Assembly (NCBI RefSeq): GCF_019802045.1
Contig: NZ_JAHVHU010000005.1
Location: 310,001 to 374,000, forward strand
DNA: 64,000 bases
DNA from: Membranihabitans marinus
GTDB lineage: Bacteria > Bacteroidota > Bacteroidia > Chitinophagales > Saprospiraceae
Direction: 5' to 3'
Program-made: the position numbers and the translations under genes
Shown: positions 37,137-46,007 of the stretch, in pieces
How positions within the stretch are numbered: position 1 is the stretch's first letter
How the letters are laid out: every line of letters starts with the position of its first letter
The notes under the pieces: generated by a model
Told to the model about the DNA's origin: nothing
What the model saw: only the letters and a program-made list of their open reading frames with translations
Databases searched by the model: none

Positions 37137-40100
37137 ATTCACCAATGGCAATTCAAAGACAAATACAGTGCCTTCGGGTTTGTTTTTTGTAAAGTAGATG
37201 GATCCATCAAAAGACTCAATAATGTTTTTACAGATCGCCAGGCCAAGCCCCGTACCGGAGGATTTGGTGGTAAAGTTTGGGAAAAACACTTTTTCTCTGA
37301 GATCGTCCTCTATCCCTTTCCCATTATCCTCGACCAACACCCTGGCATGACCTTGCTCTTCCTTCAGCCGGATCACAATGTGTCCTTCGCGACCGGAAGG
37401 GATGGATTGGACGGCATTCTTCATCAGGTTGTTCATCACCCGAATAAGATGTGTCCGGTCAGCCTGGACCAGTAATTCATCTATCGGGACATACAAATTG
37501 AACTTAATATTGGAACGGGTTCGAAAAAGATCATAGACCGAGGTCACCAAATCGTTGAGTAGAATTTCTTCATATTCTGGCTTGGGCAGTTTTGCAAATG
37601 AGGAGAATTCACTGGCGATGCGACTCAGGTTATCAATTTGTTCGATAAGCACTTTGGATACATGATGTACTATTTCTTTGGCTTCTTCTTCCTCGGCTTC
37701 TCTGATTCTCAATTCCATGTGCTGAATACTCAGTTTCATGGGCGTTAACGGATTCTTTATTTCATGGGCCACTTGTTTGGCCATCTCACGCCACGCTACT
37801 TCCCGTTCAGTATGTGCCAGGAGTTCAGCACTTTGTTCCAATTTTTCAACCATCTCGTTGTATGCCTGAATCAAGGTACCAAGTTCATCGGGTTGTTTCC
37901 AGGGGATGGGTTCATTTCTTTTTCCCAGTGAAAATTCTTTCAATTTCCGTCCCAACTCGGTCAACGGACTAATAATCGTATTGGAAATGGAGAATGAAAG
38001 TGCTGATGATATCAGTAATAAAAACACAAAAGCATTCAGTAGTAAATTTATAAATCGGTAAAAACCCTCCGGAACAGCCCGCAATTCCGGATAAGCCAGG
38101 AAAACAGTCTGTGATTCACTCAATGAAAAAGGGAGGACCATTGCACCCGGCCATATCTCATCAAAATGATCCAATGTTTCTGATAATTTGATCTTTCGAA
38201 CCACCTCATAAGGCAGATGATGGTATTGGTGGTAACCATTTGGCTGGATAGCACGTCCCTGTTGATCGAATAAAATAAAACGTCCTGGGATACCTTCTAA
38301 CACTTTAAGTATTTCTTCCCGATCAAACTGAGCTCGCTTGATTTTTTGGTAATATTCTTTCACGGTCCCTTCAAGGGTTTCCTTATAAGAACGTTTATAA
38401 AAATTAGCACTGACGATCCCCACCATAGCAAATGCTGCAATCAAAATAGCCAGAACTGAAAATTGAATTTTATTCCGAATAGAAAGGTTCTCTATAAAAT
38501 ACTGGTGCAATTCTTTTGGAAGAAATGGTATCAGTTTGTGGACCAGCAACAGTATACTAAGAATCAACAGAGATAAAATAAAGTTGAACGAAAAGAAAGA
38601 CATTGGTTGAAGTAAACCATCAAAAGCCTGTCGTCCCAAAGCCGCTTTATCTCCCCTTTCGACCAGCGTGTAGATCGTATTATCGCGCACAAACTGACTA
38701 TCTCTTACGGGTTTCGGAGATATCGAATCCAGAACAGGCGGAAAAAAAAGGCTTTCATCATTCGTGATTCGTCGGTCCTGATACAACGTCCAGTCTCCCG
38801 TGTGGAATAACACATTATTATCGAACTTGTCAGCTCCACCAATATATCTTATTCGGCTGCCAATCGCTTTGATTTCCAGACTGCGCTTTGAAGTGTCATC
38901 AGGTATGGGAAATAAATACACGCCTGGCCATTGGTCTTTAAAATGATACTGGATACCATGTTTTGTTTCATAAGGAACACCCGGTGCATAGGAAGTAAAT
39001 GTAAACTGATAATCTTCACGAACCGATGGGTACAAAAATAAGACATCATTGAGTGCACCCACCGCATCGGCCGGATCGTTTCCGTTTATCATTCGCTGGT
39101 TGATAAAATCATCAAAAAAAGCGATCAACCGTTGATCCGGTATAGTGATTTTATCTGCTAGAGCTTCCTTGGAGCGCTCACTGTACTCTGCAGTATAAAA
39201 ATGAAAAAATAAAACGGTCGAAAATAAGCTCAGAATAAGTAGCCAAACAGAAATCCATGTAAAATCACGCATCGATGAATCCAGAAATAAATCAAAAAGC
39301 AACATCAATATGTACAGTGAGATCACAAACAACCATACGTTAATTTGCAAGCCGGTCCATACTAAAAAAAGTACACTTGCAAAAACAGCCAGTGTAAAGA
39401 GTCCCATTTTCTCTAACCAGGGCCAGTCACACTCCTGGACCAGAATAAAAAGTCGGATCGCAATGATGAAAAGGGTCAGAAGTAAAATGAACATTAAAAA
39501 AAGCAAGAGCAGACTCCCAATGCTAAAATACTCTATAATATTAATATCCAGGTGGATGTATTGGTTCTCCACCATAGCCCAAACAAAAAAACAAAATAGT
39601 ATACAAGAAAAACAGAACAGAAGGTATGCCAGAACGGTGAACAACCTTCTGTGATTTTTAGTATTTTCTTGGACAAGTTGGGGCATTTGAACATAAAAAA
39701 ACAGAGCAAAAAACAATCCCACAAATACATTGAGCATCCAATCCGCCATGCTTCCATTGATCGTCGGTGAGAAAAAATGGGGTTGAAAGAATTCATTGAG
39801 AATCGGACTGGACAAAGGAAAAAAATAACTCACCCCCCGAACCATCAAAAGCAACAACAACAACCCCACAATTACCAAATCTCGACGATAGACATGGATT
39901 ACCTGATTAGCTATCAGGAAGATAAACACGATAAAAAACAAATATCCGAACAAATAAGTTGTATGAACAAATTGGACTCGAAACGTATTTAGATCATTTT
40001 CCAGATAGTCATAAAGACCTGGGATTACCGGTAAGTCAGCCGACGATTCAGTGGTCTGAGGAAGTACAGGAAAATCGTCCAGGCGTTCGATCGGCACCAC

Positions 40101-40541
40101 ATACAGCATACCCGGATCATCACCCTGTGGTGGAATCGTTACTTTAATAAATGCCGCCTTATCATTGTGCAACAAGGTTATATACTCGTTGCCGGGAATA
40201 TTCTCCAGATACATATTATAATTCCCCGCTTCCCAATAAACCAGTTTGTTATTTTTCCACACATACAAGGAACTTTCTGGTGATTCAGGGAGTTGTTGTT
40301 GGAAGAATGTCTTGAGATCCTGGCTATAATTGACTCCCTCTTGCATCAGCATTTTATTCAGAGTCTGGTCTCCCGTCAGGGTTTTCAGGGATGTAACCAA
40401 AGAATGAACTTTGCTTTGAACAGTTTTTTCTTTATTTTTGGTGGCACTTTCATTCCTATGCTGAAAGGAACCGATGAGTGCCACGGCAAAAAATAAAATG
40501 CTAATAACAGCAAGAATGGGATATAATCGTCTTAACTTCAA
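37134..40541 (-). CDS. Large NtrY-like sensor histidine kinase
   Basis: This 1135-aa membrane kinase has a first TM helix (about 8-27), an extracytoplasmic part, a block of about eight TM helices (about 190-470), a second periplasmic region (about 480-650), further TM helices (near 655-680, 700-720 and 850-875), a HAMP linker (SPLTELGRKLKEF), a HisKA helix with phospho-acceptor His926 in AHEIKNPLTPMKLS, and a HATPase_c domain (NLMKNAVQS, VEDNGKGI, SSGTGLGLAICKNI). The HEIKNPLTP form and HAMP are typical of NtrY-like kinases. The signal is unknown and no response regulator gene is adjacent. rnpB diverges only 44 bases upstream. Confidence 0.92.
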   Translation of the reverse strand: MKLRRLYPILAVISILFFAVALIGSFQHRNESATKNKEKTVQSKVHSLVTSLKTLTGDQTLNKMLMQEGVNYSQDLKTFFQQQLPESPESSLYVWKNNKLVYWEAGNYNMYLENIPGNEYITLLHNDKAAFIKVTIPPQGDDPGMLYVVPIERLDDFPVLPQTTESSADLPVIPGLYDYLENDLNTFRVQFVHTTYLFGYLFFIVFIFLIANQVIHVYRRDLVIVGLLLLLLMVRGVSYFFPLSSPILNEFFQPHFFSPTINGSMADWMLNVFVGLFFALFFYVQMPQLVQENTKNHRRLFTVLAYLLFCFSCILFCFFVWAMVENQYIHLDINIIEYFSIGSLLLLFLMFILLLTLFIIAIRLFILVQECDWPWLEKMGLFTLAVFASVLFLVWTGLQINVWLFVISLYILMLLFDLFLDSSMRDFTWISVWLLILSLFSTVLFFHFYTAEYSERSKEALADKITIPDQRLIAFFDDFINQRMINGNDPADAVGALNDVLFLYPSVREDYQFTFTSYAPGVPYETKHGIQYHFKDQWPGVYLFPIPDDTSKRSLEIKAIGSRIRYIGGADKFDNNVLFHTGDWTLYQDRRITNDESLFFPPVLDSISPKPVRDSQFVRDNTIYTLVERGDKAALGRQAFDGLLQPMSFFSFNFILSLLILSILLLVHKLIPFLPKELHQYFIENLSIRNKIQFSVLAILIAAFAMVGIVSANFYKRSYKETLEGTVKEYYQKIKRAQFDREEILKVLEGIPGRFILFDQQGRAIQPNGYHQYHHLPYEVVRKIKLSETLDHFDEIWPGAMVLPFSLSESQTVFLAYPELRAVPEGFYRFINLLLNAFVFLLLISSALSFSISNTIISPLTELGRKLKEFSLGKRNEPIPWKQPDELGTLIQAYNEMVEKLEQSAELLAHTEREVAWREMAKQVAHEIKNPLTPMKLSIQHMELRIREAEEEEAKEIVHHVSKVLIEQIDNLSRIASEFSSFAKLPKPEYEEILLNDLVTSVYDLFRTRSNIKFNLYVPIDELLVQADRTHLIRVMNNLMKNAVQSIPSGREGHIVIRLKEEQGHARVLVEDNGKGIEDDLREKVFFPNFTTKSSGTGLGLAICKNIIESFDGSIYFTKNKPEGTVFVFELPLVN

Positions 40542-40546
40542 AGTTG

Positions 40547-40563
40547 ATATTTACTGTAAATAT
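40547..40563. promoter_or_regulatory. Perfect 17-bp palindrome between the kinase and rnpB
   Basis: ATATTTAC and GTAAATAT flank a single T, giving a perfect palindrome in the 44-base spacer between two divergent genes. It may be an operator or chance in AT-rich DNA. No standard promoter boxes were seen in the spacer. Confidence 0.4.
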
Positions 40564-40584
40564 ATGGTAAAAAAATAATATTAG

Positions 40585-41048
40585 TTGCAGTCTGTTCTAT
40601 CGCTATGGGAAAGCCCGTAGAGGAAAATCCGGACAACGTAGAGAGTCGCACCACCTAACTGGTGGGCTTTGGTTTCTTGAAAACCAAAGACAGAATAGTG
40701 CCACAGAAAACAAACCGTCCCCCATTCCGAAGAAATTCGGGAAGGGGGATAAGGGTGAAAACGTGCGGTAAGAGCGCACGCTGTCATGCAGTAATGTGTG
40801 ATGGGGGTAAACCTTGCGAGTTGAAATGCCAAATATATTTCGGTAGGTCCGAAAGTGACCTTCCTGGTTTCTCGCCGGGATCTTAATCCACCGCTTTGAC
40901 ATTGATCAGAAACGTGGTGACGTAAAGTCAGGGCCGGAAGGGGTAGGCAGCTCGATCCGGATGGTGACATCCGGGCTAGATAAATGATAGAATATCTGTA
41001 CTGGCTTAACCAGAGAAGATAACAGAATCCGGTTTACAGGACTGCAGC
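40585..41048 (+). ncRNA. rnpB: RNase P RNA (type A-like)
   Basis: The catalytic RNA that processes tRNA 5' ends. The conserved landmarks occur in order: AGAGGAAAATCCGGAC (40618-40633, CR-I), AGTGCCACAGAAAAC (40697-40711), GTGCGGTAAGAGCGCAC (40763-40779), GGGGGTAAACC (40803-40813), GGGCTAGATAAATGATAG (40973-40990, CR-IV) and ACAGAATCCGGTTTACAGG (41022-41040, CR-V), the last able to pair with CR-I as P4. The ends pair as P1: TGCAGTC at 40586-40592 with GACTGCA at 41040-41046, followed by a run of ten T that makes P1 the terminator. The length of about 464 nt includes a variable insertion around 40845-40900. Short open frames here are not genes. Confidence 0.95.
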
Positions 41049-41231
41049 TTTTTTTTTTCCGAACTTTGATTGATGGTTTTCCGAACAAAACTCAATCAAA
41101 TCTTTTATTATTTAAAACTCCAAACCTAATCCTTTTTTGATGCTGGAGTTACACCAATGAAATAACCCAACATACTATCACGAGGAATATGCCTCAATGG
41201 GCGGATGGATATTTACTGAATAAAAACATTT

Positions 41232-41906
41232 ATGGGAACTATGCAAACCAAAACCGCCATCCTCATCGGAGCCACCGGATTGGTGGGTAGTCACGTTCTT
41301 GAAGAGCTGGATAAGCATCCCGGCATAGGTGCTATCAAGGTGTTCTCCAGGCGACCTGTCGAAAACGGTTCCCACAAAATGAAGGAATATCTTATCGATT
41401 TTGAGCAAATCGAGGATTATAAGGAACAAATCACAGGTGATGTTCTTTTTTCATGTCTGGGTACGACCTTGAAAAAAGCCGGGAGTAAAGAAAATCAGTT
41501 TAAGATCGATGTTACCTACCAGGACAAGTTTGCATCGTTCGCAGCACAAAACAAAATACCCGCTTATTTTCTGGTCTCCGCACCCAATGCCAACACAAAA
41601 TCATTCTTTTTCTACTCTCGGATAAAGGGTGAACTTGAGGAAAGAATCAAAGCTTATCCTTTTGACCGTATTCGGATATTTCGCCCCAGTGTGTTGACCG
41701 GATCACGGCCAGAAGTACGCCCAGGGGAAGAATGGGGGGCATGGTTTATGAATAAGATAGGACGTCACCTGCCTTTTCTCCGCAAATACAAACCCATACC
41801 GGGTGCTGTGGTAGCCCGTGCGATGATACACGAGTACTTTTCTCCTTCTGACTCGCGATTGGAAAGTTATGATCTTCAGGAAATTTTTGAATTAGATGCG
41901 CAGTAA
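41232..41906 (+). CDS. NAD(P)H-binding protein, HTATIP2-like (atypical SDR)
   Basis: The 224-aa protein starts with a Rossmann motif (AILIGATGLVGSHVLEEL, about 8-25) and has LFSCLGTTLKKAGSKE, VSAPNANTKSFFFYSRIKGE with a YSRIK at the catalytic-like position, and RPSVLTGSRPEVRPGE. This pattern is that of bacterial homologues of human HTATIP2/CC3, atypical SDR oxidoreductases without a known substrate. An upstream ATG four codons before the preferred MQTK gives MGTMQTK; either could be used. It lies downstream of rnpB, probably with its own promoter. Confidence 0.87.
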   Translation: MGTMQTKTAILIGATGLVGSHVLEELDKHPGIGAIKVFSRRPVENGSHKMKEYLIDFEQIEDYKEQITGDVLFSCLGTTLKKAGSKENQFKIDVTYQDKFASFAAQNKIPAYFLVSAPNANTKSFFFYSRIKGELEERIKAYPFDRIRIFRPSVLTGSRPEVRPGEEWGAWFMNKIGRHLPFLRKYKPIPGAVVARAMIHEYFSPSDSRLESYDLQEIFELDAQ

Positions 41907-41981
41907 GCGTTGATTTCTCCCTGCACATATCATTCTTTCCATCGTAAATATGTTGGTCGCCAACTGATTCTATCGCATCGA

Positions 41982-42752
41982 CTATTGCTCGGTATAATGA
42001 TAGGTCAATCCTCCATCGACCAGATAAGTGGCTCCTGTCACATAGCTGGCTTCGTCACTGGCCAGAAAAGCAACGACCGCGGCTACTTCATCGACGGTTC
42101 CCATTCGACCCATGGAAATATTTTCAAGCAGATTTTTTTTCAACGCATCGTTGGTATTTAATGCCACATTGATATCCGTATCAATAGCGCCCGGCGCCAC
42201 GTTGTTCACCCGAATACCCAGTGGAGCCAATTCGACAGCCAGATTCCGGGTCATCATCTGAAGCCCGCCCTTACTCATGGCATACGAATCAAAATGAGGA
42301 AAAGGAAGGATCTCGTGAACAGAACTGTTGTTCACGATCACCCCGTTCTTCTTGTTTTCGACTACATACTGCGCAAAAGCTTGTGCTGTAAAATACGCTC
42401 CTTTCATATTGACCCCCACCACCTGATCAAATTGTTCTTCGGTCGTTTCAAGAAATGAACTTCGGATTTGAATTCCGGCATTATTCACCAACACATCCAA
42501 AGACCCAAAGTGGCTGACGGACTGATCAATCATGGACCGCACTTCTTCCACGTTGCCTACATCCGCCTTGATAAAGGTAGCTGCACCACCTTGTGCGGTG
42601 ATGAATTCCAGTATCTCCTGAATATCATCTTGATCCCGATACGAATTCACCACGACTTGAGCACCTTCCGAAGCTAACCGCCGTGCTATTCCCTTTCCTA
42701 TCCCACTTGTGCTACCTGTGACCAGCACTGTTTTACCTGTAAATCGTTTCAT
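41982..42752 (-). CDS. Short-chain dehydrogenase/reductase, glucose-dehydrogenase-like
   Basis: The 256-aa classical SDR has TGSTSGIG (12-19), VNNAGI (89-94), NSSVHE with the catalytic Ser near 144, Tyr157 and Lys161 (YAMSKGG), then VAPGAIDTDIN and VAFLASDEASYVTGATYLVD plus GG at the C-terminus. This layout is closest to the glucose 1-dehydrogenase/3-oxoacyl-ACP reductase group. NVVxNSYRD-like residues after strand 2 (VVNSYRD) suggest NADP use. The sugar or acyl substrate cannot be told. It is separated from dps by a terminator, so it is probably transcribed alone. Confidence 0.92.
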   Translation of the reverse strand: MKRFTGKTVLVTGSTSGIGKGIARRLASEGAQVVVNSYRDQDDIQEILEFITAQGGAATFIKADVGNVEEVRSMIDQSVSHFGSLDVLVNNAGIQIRSSFLETTEEQFDQVVGVNMKGAYFTAQAFAQYVVENKKNGVIVNNSSVHEILPFPHFDSYAMSKGGLQMMTRNLAVELAPLGIRVNNVAPGAIDTDINVALNTNDALKKNLLENISMGRMGTVDEVAAVVAFLASDEASYVTGATYLVDGGLTYHYTEQ

Positions 42753-42810
42753 GGTTATTGGTTTATTGATATCATTTGAAAATAATTCTGTTCACACGGC
42801 ATACCCATAA

Positions 42811-42846
42811 AAAAAGGTTGCTCATCTTTAAAATGAACAACCTTTA
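42811..42846 (-). terminator. Intrinsic terminator of dps
   Basis: On the minus strand AAAGGTTGTTCAT pairs with ATGAGCAACCTTT (one G-T-type mismatch) and is followed by a T-run. It lies 26 bases after the dps stop. Confidence 0.85.
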
Positions 42847-42871
42847 CTCTTATTTTTTGAGAGGAATTCCA

Positions 42872-43342
42872 TTATCCAAGATGTGATCGGATCATCCAGG
42901 CCATTTCTTCATGTTCTTGTAGCAACCCGGTCAAATAATCCGCAGAACCCATATCGTTGTATTTATCCTCAAAATCGGGTATCAATTCCCGGATTTCTCG
43001 GATAATGGTCTCGTGATCATCCAGCAAATTTTGCAGTTGAGTTTTAGGGTTGGAGGTGGTTTCCTGTTCCACCAGGTTGGTGTTCTTTAGATAATCTTCC
43101 AATCGTCCCAGACTGTAATGACCAATTTGCCGAACCCGTTCTGCCAGCGCATCAATTACCTTAGCCAGCTCATTGTACTGTTCTTCATAGAATTCATGCA
43201 ACTCAGAAAAATTCATACTCTCCACGTTCCAGTGGTAATTTCTGGTCTTTGTATACAATACGAATTCGTCCGCCAGGAGCATATTTAGTTTTTCTGCCAC
43301 TTCTTGCAGGTGATCTTTACTGATTCCGATATTCGCTTTCAT
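42872..43342 (-). CDS. dps: Dps family DNA-binding ferritin-like protein
   Basis: The 156-aa protein is a four-helix Dps subunit; twelve assemble into a shell that oxidises and stores iron and protects DNA in stress. The signature KTRNYHWNVESMNFSELHEF is present. By spacing against E. coli Dps the ferroxidase residues are His37, His49, Glu53 (Asp in E. coli), Asp64 and Glu68 (DALAERVRQIG). A Lys-rich N-terminal tail for DNA binding is absent, so DNA binding is uncertain. The gene has its own terminator. Confidence 0.95.
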   Translation of the reverse strand: MKANIGISKDHLQEVAEKLNMLLADEFVLYTKTRNYHWNVESMNFSELHEFYEEQYNELAKVIDALAERVRQIGHYSLGRLEDYLKNTNLVEQETTSNPKTQLQNLLDDHETIIREIRELIPDFEDKYNDMGSADYLTGLLQEHEEMAWMIRSHLG

Positions 43343-43498
43343 AGTTCATGTATTTTTAGCTTCGATAATCAGCAATTACAACACTACAATCAGCAACTTG
43401 GTTTAAACTTTATAGACAATAAATTCGTGTAACAACCTGTATTGAGGTACCATGGAACCACATTACACCGCACGTATACTGAACAGAATTACGTCAAA

Positions 43499-44548
43499 TC
43501 AATGTTTTTCTGAAGATTGCAATTGTCTAGAAAAATTCATCATGTCACGACTGTGTTTGACCAGATAAAATGGTTGATCTTCGTAGGTCGCAAACAACTC
43601 TCTCACCCGAAGATTTTGTTCTTTTTTCCGTCCTTCACGAATAAAGATAGCTAGAATCCGGTCGGGATATTTACTGTATTTCTCAAGATAGATGTCGGCA
43701 TCTTTTTCGGTCGCATCACCGATCAGGATAAAAGGCAGATCCGGATAAAACTCCAATAAGTGCTCAATAGTATTGCTCTTGTGCTGCCGAAAATCTTCTA
43801 ACTGCTGCCCAAAAAACGCGCCGTAGTCCCTCAGGGAAATGGGACCGACCGGCATCTCGTGAATTTGGAGAAACTCTTCGAGAACTTCATAAAGGCTCCA
43901 TGGACTATTGGAGACATAAAAGGTCGGATTAACATGCTGTCCTTTAGCATCTTGCGCCAAAAATGCCAGGGCTTCACTCATTCCGTCAAAAGGCTTGCGT
44001 TGATAAACATTTTGAAAAAGTGTCACATAGATCATTTGCAACTTCAACCAGGATCCTACATGAGACATCAGGATCGTATCGTCAATATCACTGATTATTC
44101 CATACCGACTGGACGAACCCGGCCACATGATGTCGACCTTCTTTCGAATAAGTCGATCAGATTTATATCGGTGTTCAGGGAGGGATATTTCGGCTTGATC
44201 CCAGTGGACTATAGAATCTGACGAAAAATCATGACGGGGGATCCGGAAGTAAAAGTAACCTTCACGATCCGAAATCATTTCATAGGTTTGGCCTTGAAAA
44301 TGAAGATGAATCGGAATAGAACGCAATTCATCGGTCTCAAAACGACGGATGTTGTTGACCAGGTTTTTCCAAAATCCATCTTCTTTCTGTACGGTAATTC
44401 CTTCGTTTTCAATGACCCGGCCTCGAACGACGATTTCTTTTTCATTCCCATAACTACGATATGCATGGATTAGCAGTGGATCTCCGATAACGACCCGGTT
44501 CGTAAATTTCCCGATTAACTGAGATAATTGTTTAATATTCTTCCACAT
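43499..44548 (-). CDS. App1-type phosphatidate phosphatase (DUF2183) family
   Basis: The 349-aa protein has the HAD-like DxDxT motif Asp154-Ile-Asp156-Asp-Thr158 (GIISDIDDTIL), then NSPWSLYEVLEEFLQIHEMP and FILIGDATEKDADIYLEK, the App1/DUF2183 pattern. The N-terminal 140 residues are a beta-rich domain (VVRGRVIENEG, FRIPRHDF). Yeast App1 removes phosphate from phosphatidic acid; bacterial members are usually assigned the same role without much experiment. No signal peptide is seen, so it is cytoplasmic or peripheral. It is divergent from cbpA with a 172-base spacer. Confidence 0.88.
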   Translation of the reverse strand: MWKNIKQLSQLIGKFTNRVVIGDPLLIHAYRSYGNEKEIVVRGRVIENEGITVQKEDGFWKNLVNNIRRFETDELRSIPIHLHFQGQTYEMISDREGYFYFRIPRHDFSSDSIVHWDQAEISLPEHRYKSDRLIRKKVDIMWPGSSSRYGIISDIDDTILMSHVGSWLKLQMIYVTLFQNVYQRKPFDGMSEALAFLAQDAKGQHVNPTFYVSNSPWSLYEVLEEFLQIHEMPVGPISLRDYGAFFGQQLEDFRQHKSNTIEHLLEFYPDLPFILIGDATEKDADIYLEKYSKYPDRILAIFIREGRKKEQNLRVRELFATYEDQPFYLVKHSRDMMNFSRQLQSSEKH

Positions 44549-44720
44549 AACTTAAATTGTCCTTCTAAGGAGCCAGGTCAAGACCCAACGATTTCTTAAA
44601 AAACTGGGCAAATCCATCCTCATAATATACTTCTTCATTCTTCTAAATTACGGTCTTGTGCAAACAAATTTTAGGATAATTTATTAATTTTAGAAGAATG
44701 AACGCAAATAAAAAAATAAA

Positions 44721-45653
44721 ATGGCTTACATAGATTACTATAAGGTTCTGGGAATCGATAAGAATGCAGATGATAAAACCATCAAAAAAGCCTACCGGAA
44801 ACTCGCCCGGAAATTCCATCCCGATGTCAATCCCGGTGATCAGGAGGCTGAAAAAAAATTCAAACAAATCAATGAGGCCAACGCGGTCCTCAGTGACCCG
44901 AAAAAAAGAAAACAATACGATAAATACGGGGAAAACTGGGAGCACGCAGAAGCGTTTGAAAAGGCGGGAGGCCAACAACACTATCAACAACAACGTCGTG
45001 GAGGTTTTGGTGGAGGCAGCGGTGGCCAATACGAACAATTCACCTACAGCGGTGATGCCGGTGATTTTTCAGACTTTTTCAGGGATATGTTCGGTGGTGG
45101 TGGCACTGGTGGCGATCCATTCGGAGGACGGTATCGACGTTCCATGAAAGGACAAGATTTTAATGCGAGCATCCAACTCCCACTAAGCGGAACCTTAAAA
45201 GAAGAAAAACATGTCATCAATGTCAATGGAAATAAAATTCGAATTACCGTCCCCCCGGGTATTGAAGATGGACAAACTATTCGAATCAAGGGGCAGGGCG
45301 GTCCGGGATTGGAGGGTGGACAGAAAGGTGATTTGTATCTTACCTTTCAGATCATAAACGATACGCAGTTTACCCGGCAAGGAAGTAATCTGATCGAAGA
45401 TGTTCATCTGGATCTATATCAGGCGGTTCTGGGGGCTGAAATTATGATTCAGACTCTTCATGGAAAAATAAAAATGAAAATCCCTGCTGGCACACAACCC
45501 GGTGAAACTATCCGTCTGAAGGGAAAAGGACTTCCCGTGTACAAACAAAAAGGAAAACATGGAGATTTATTACTCAACGTGCAAGTTTCGATTCCCAGGG
45601 ATCTTACTAAAAAGGAAACAGAACTTTTTACCTCATTGTCAAAAATGCGTTAA
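44721..45653 (+). CDS. cbpA: DnaJ-family co-chaperone, CbpA-like
   Basis: The 310-aa protein has an N-terminal J-domain (about 3-68) with HPD at 33-35, a Gly-rich linker (about 85-125, [13 protein letters not shown]), and two C-terminal substrate-binding domains (about 130-305; [64 protein letters not shown]) without the zinc-finger of DnaJ. It stimulates the ATPase of DnaK. The partner modulator follows after three bases, which supports CbpA rather than a DnaJ paralogue of other type. Confidence 0.93.
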   Translation: MAYIDYYKVLGIDKNADDKTIKKAYRKLARKFHPDVNPGDQEAEKKFKQINEANAVLSDPKKRKQYDKYGENWEHAEAFEKAGGQQHYQQQRRGGFGGGSGGQYEQFTYSGDAGDFSDFFRDMFGGGGTGGDPFGGRYRRSMKGQDFNASIQLPLSGTLKEEKHVINVNGNKIRITVPPGIEDGQTIRIKGQGGPGLEGGQKGDLYLTFQIINDTQFTRQGSNLIEDVHLDLYQAVLGAEIMIQTLHGKIKMKIPAGTQPGETIRLKGKGLPVYKQKGKHGDLLLNVQVSIPRDLTKKETELFTSLSKMR

Positions 45654-45656
45654 CCT

Positions 45657-45920
45657 ATGAGCACCACAAAATATATCCAGTTGCGAAAAGTCATTCAATT
45701 CCATGAAGTGACCCGGGAAGAATTAAAAGAATGGACGGAATACGAATTTTTCCGGATTCACAAAGAATCGGACGAAGAATGGGTTCCTGAAGAGGAACTG
45801 GCTCAGGTCGAACGCGTCATTCGTCTTCATAAAGATCTGGGGGTCAACAACCCTGGCATAGACATTATCCTTCGGTTGACCCACAAACTGGAAGAATTAC
45901 AAAAAAGGCAACCAGAATAG
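45657..45920 (+). CDS. cbpM: Chaperone modulator CbpM-like
   Basis: The 87-aa protein has no signal peptide and reads as a MerR-like helical fold (VTREELKEWTEYEFF, PEEELAQVERVIRLHKDLGV, GIDIILRLTHKLEELQK), which is the CbpM layout. CbpM binds the J-domain of CbpA and blocks its interaction with DnaK. Its start lies three bases after the cbpA stop, so the two are one operon. Family assignment rests on length, fold pattern and position. Confidence 0.85.
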   Translation: MSTTKYIQLRKVIQFHEVTREELKEWTEYEFFRIHKESDEEWVPEEELAQVERVIRLHKDLGVNNPGIDIILRLTHKLEELQKRQPE

Positions 45921-46007
45921 CTCTTACCGTGTGGTGGGCTGATCAATCAAAAGCCCTGCATGTTCCGGATTGGCGAGCGGTAAACAATACGTGAAGTTAA
46001 CTCACCT

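Noticed and set aside
40581-40970. Overlapping open frames of 74-129 aa on both strands
   Set aside because: They coincide with conserved blocks of RNase P RNA, so the stretch is an RNA gene.
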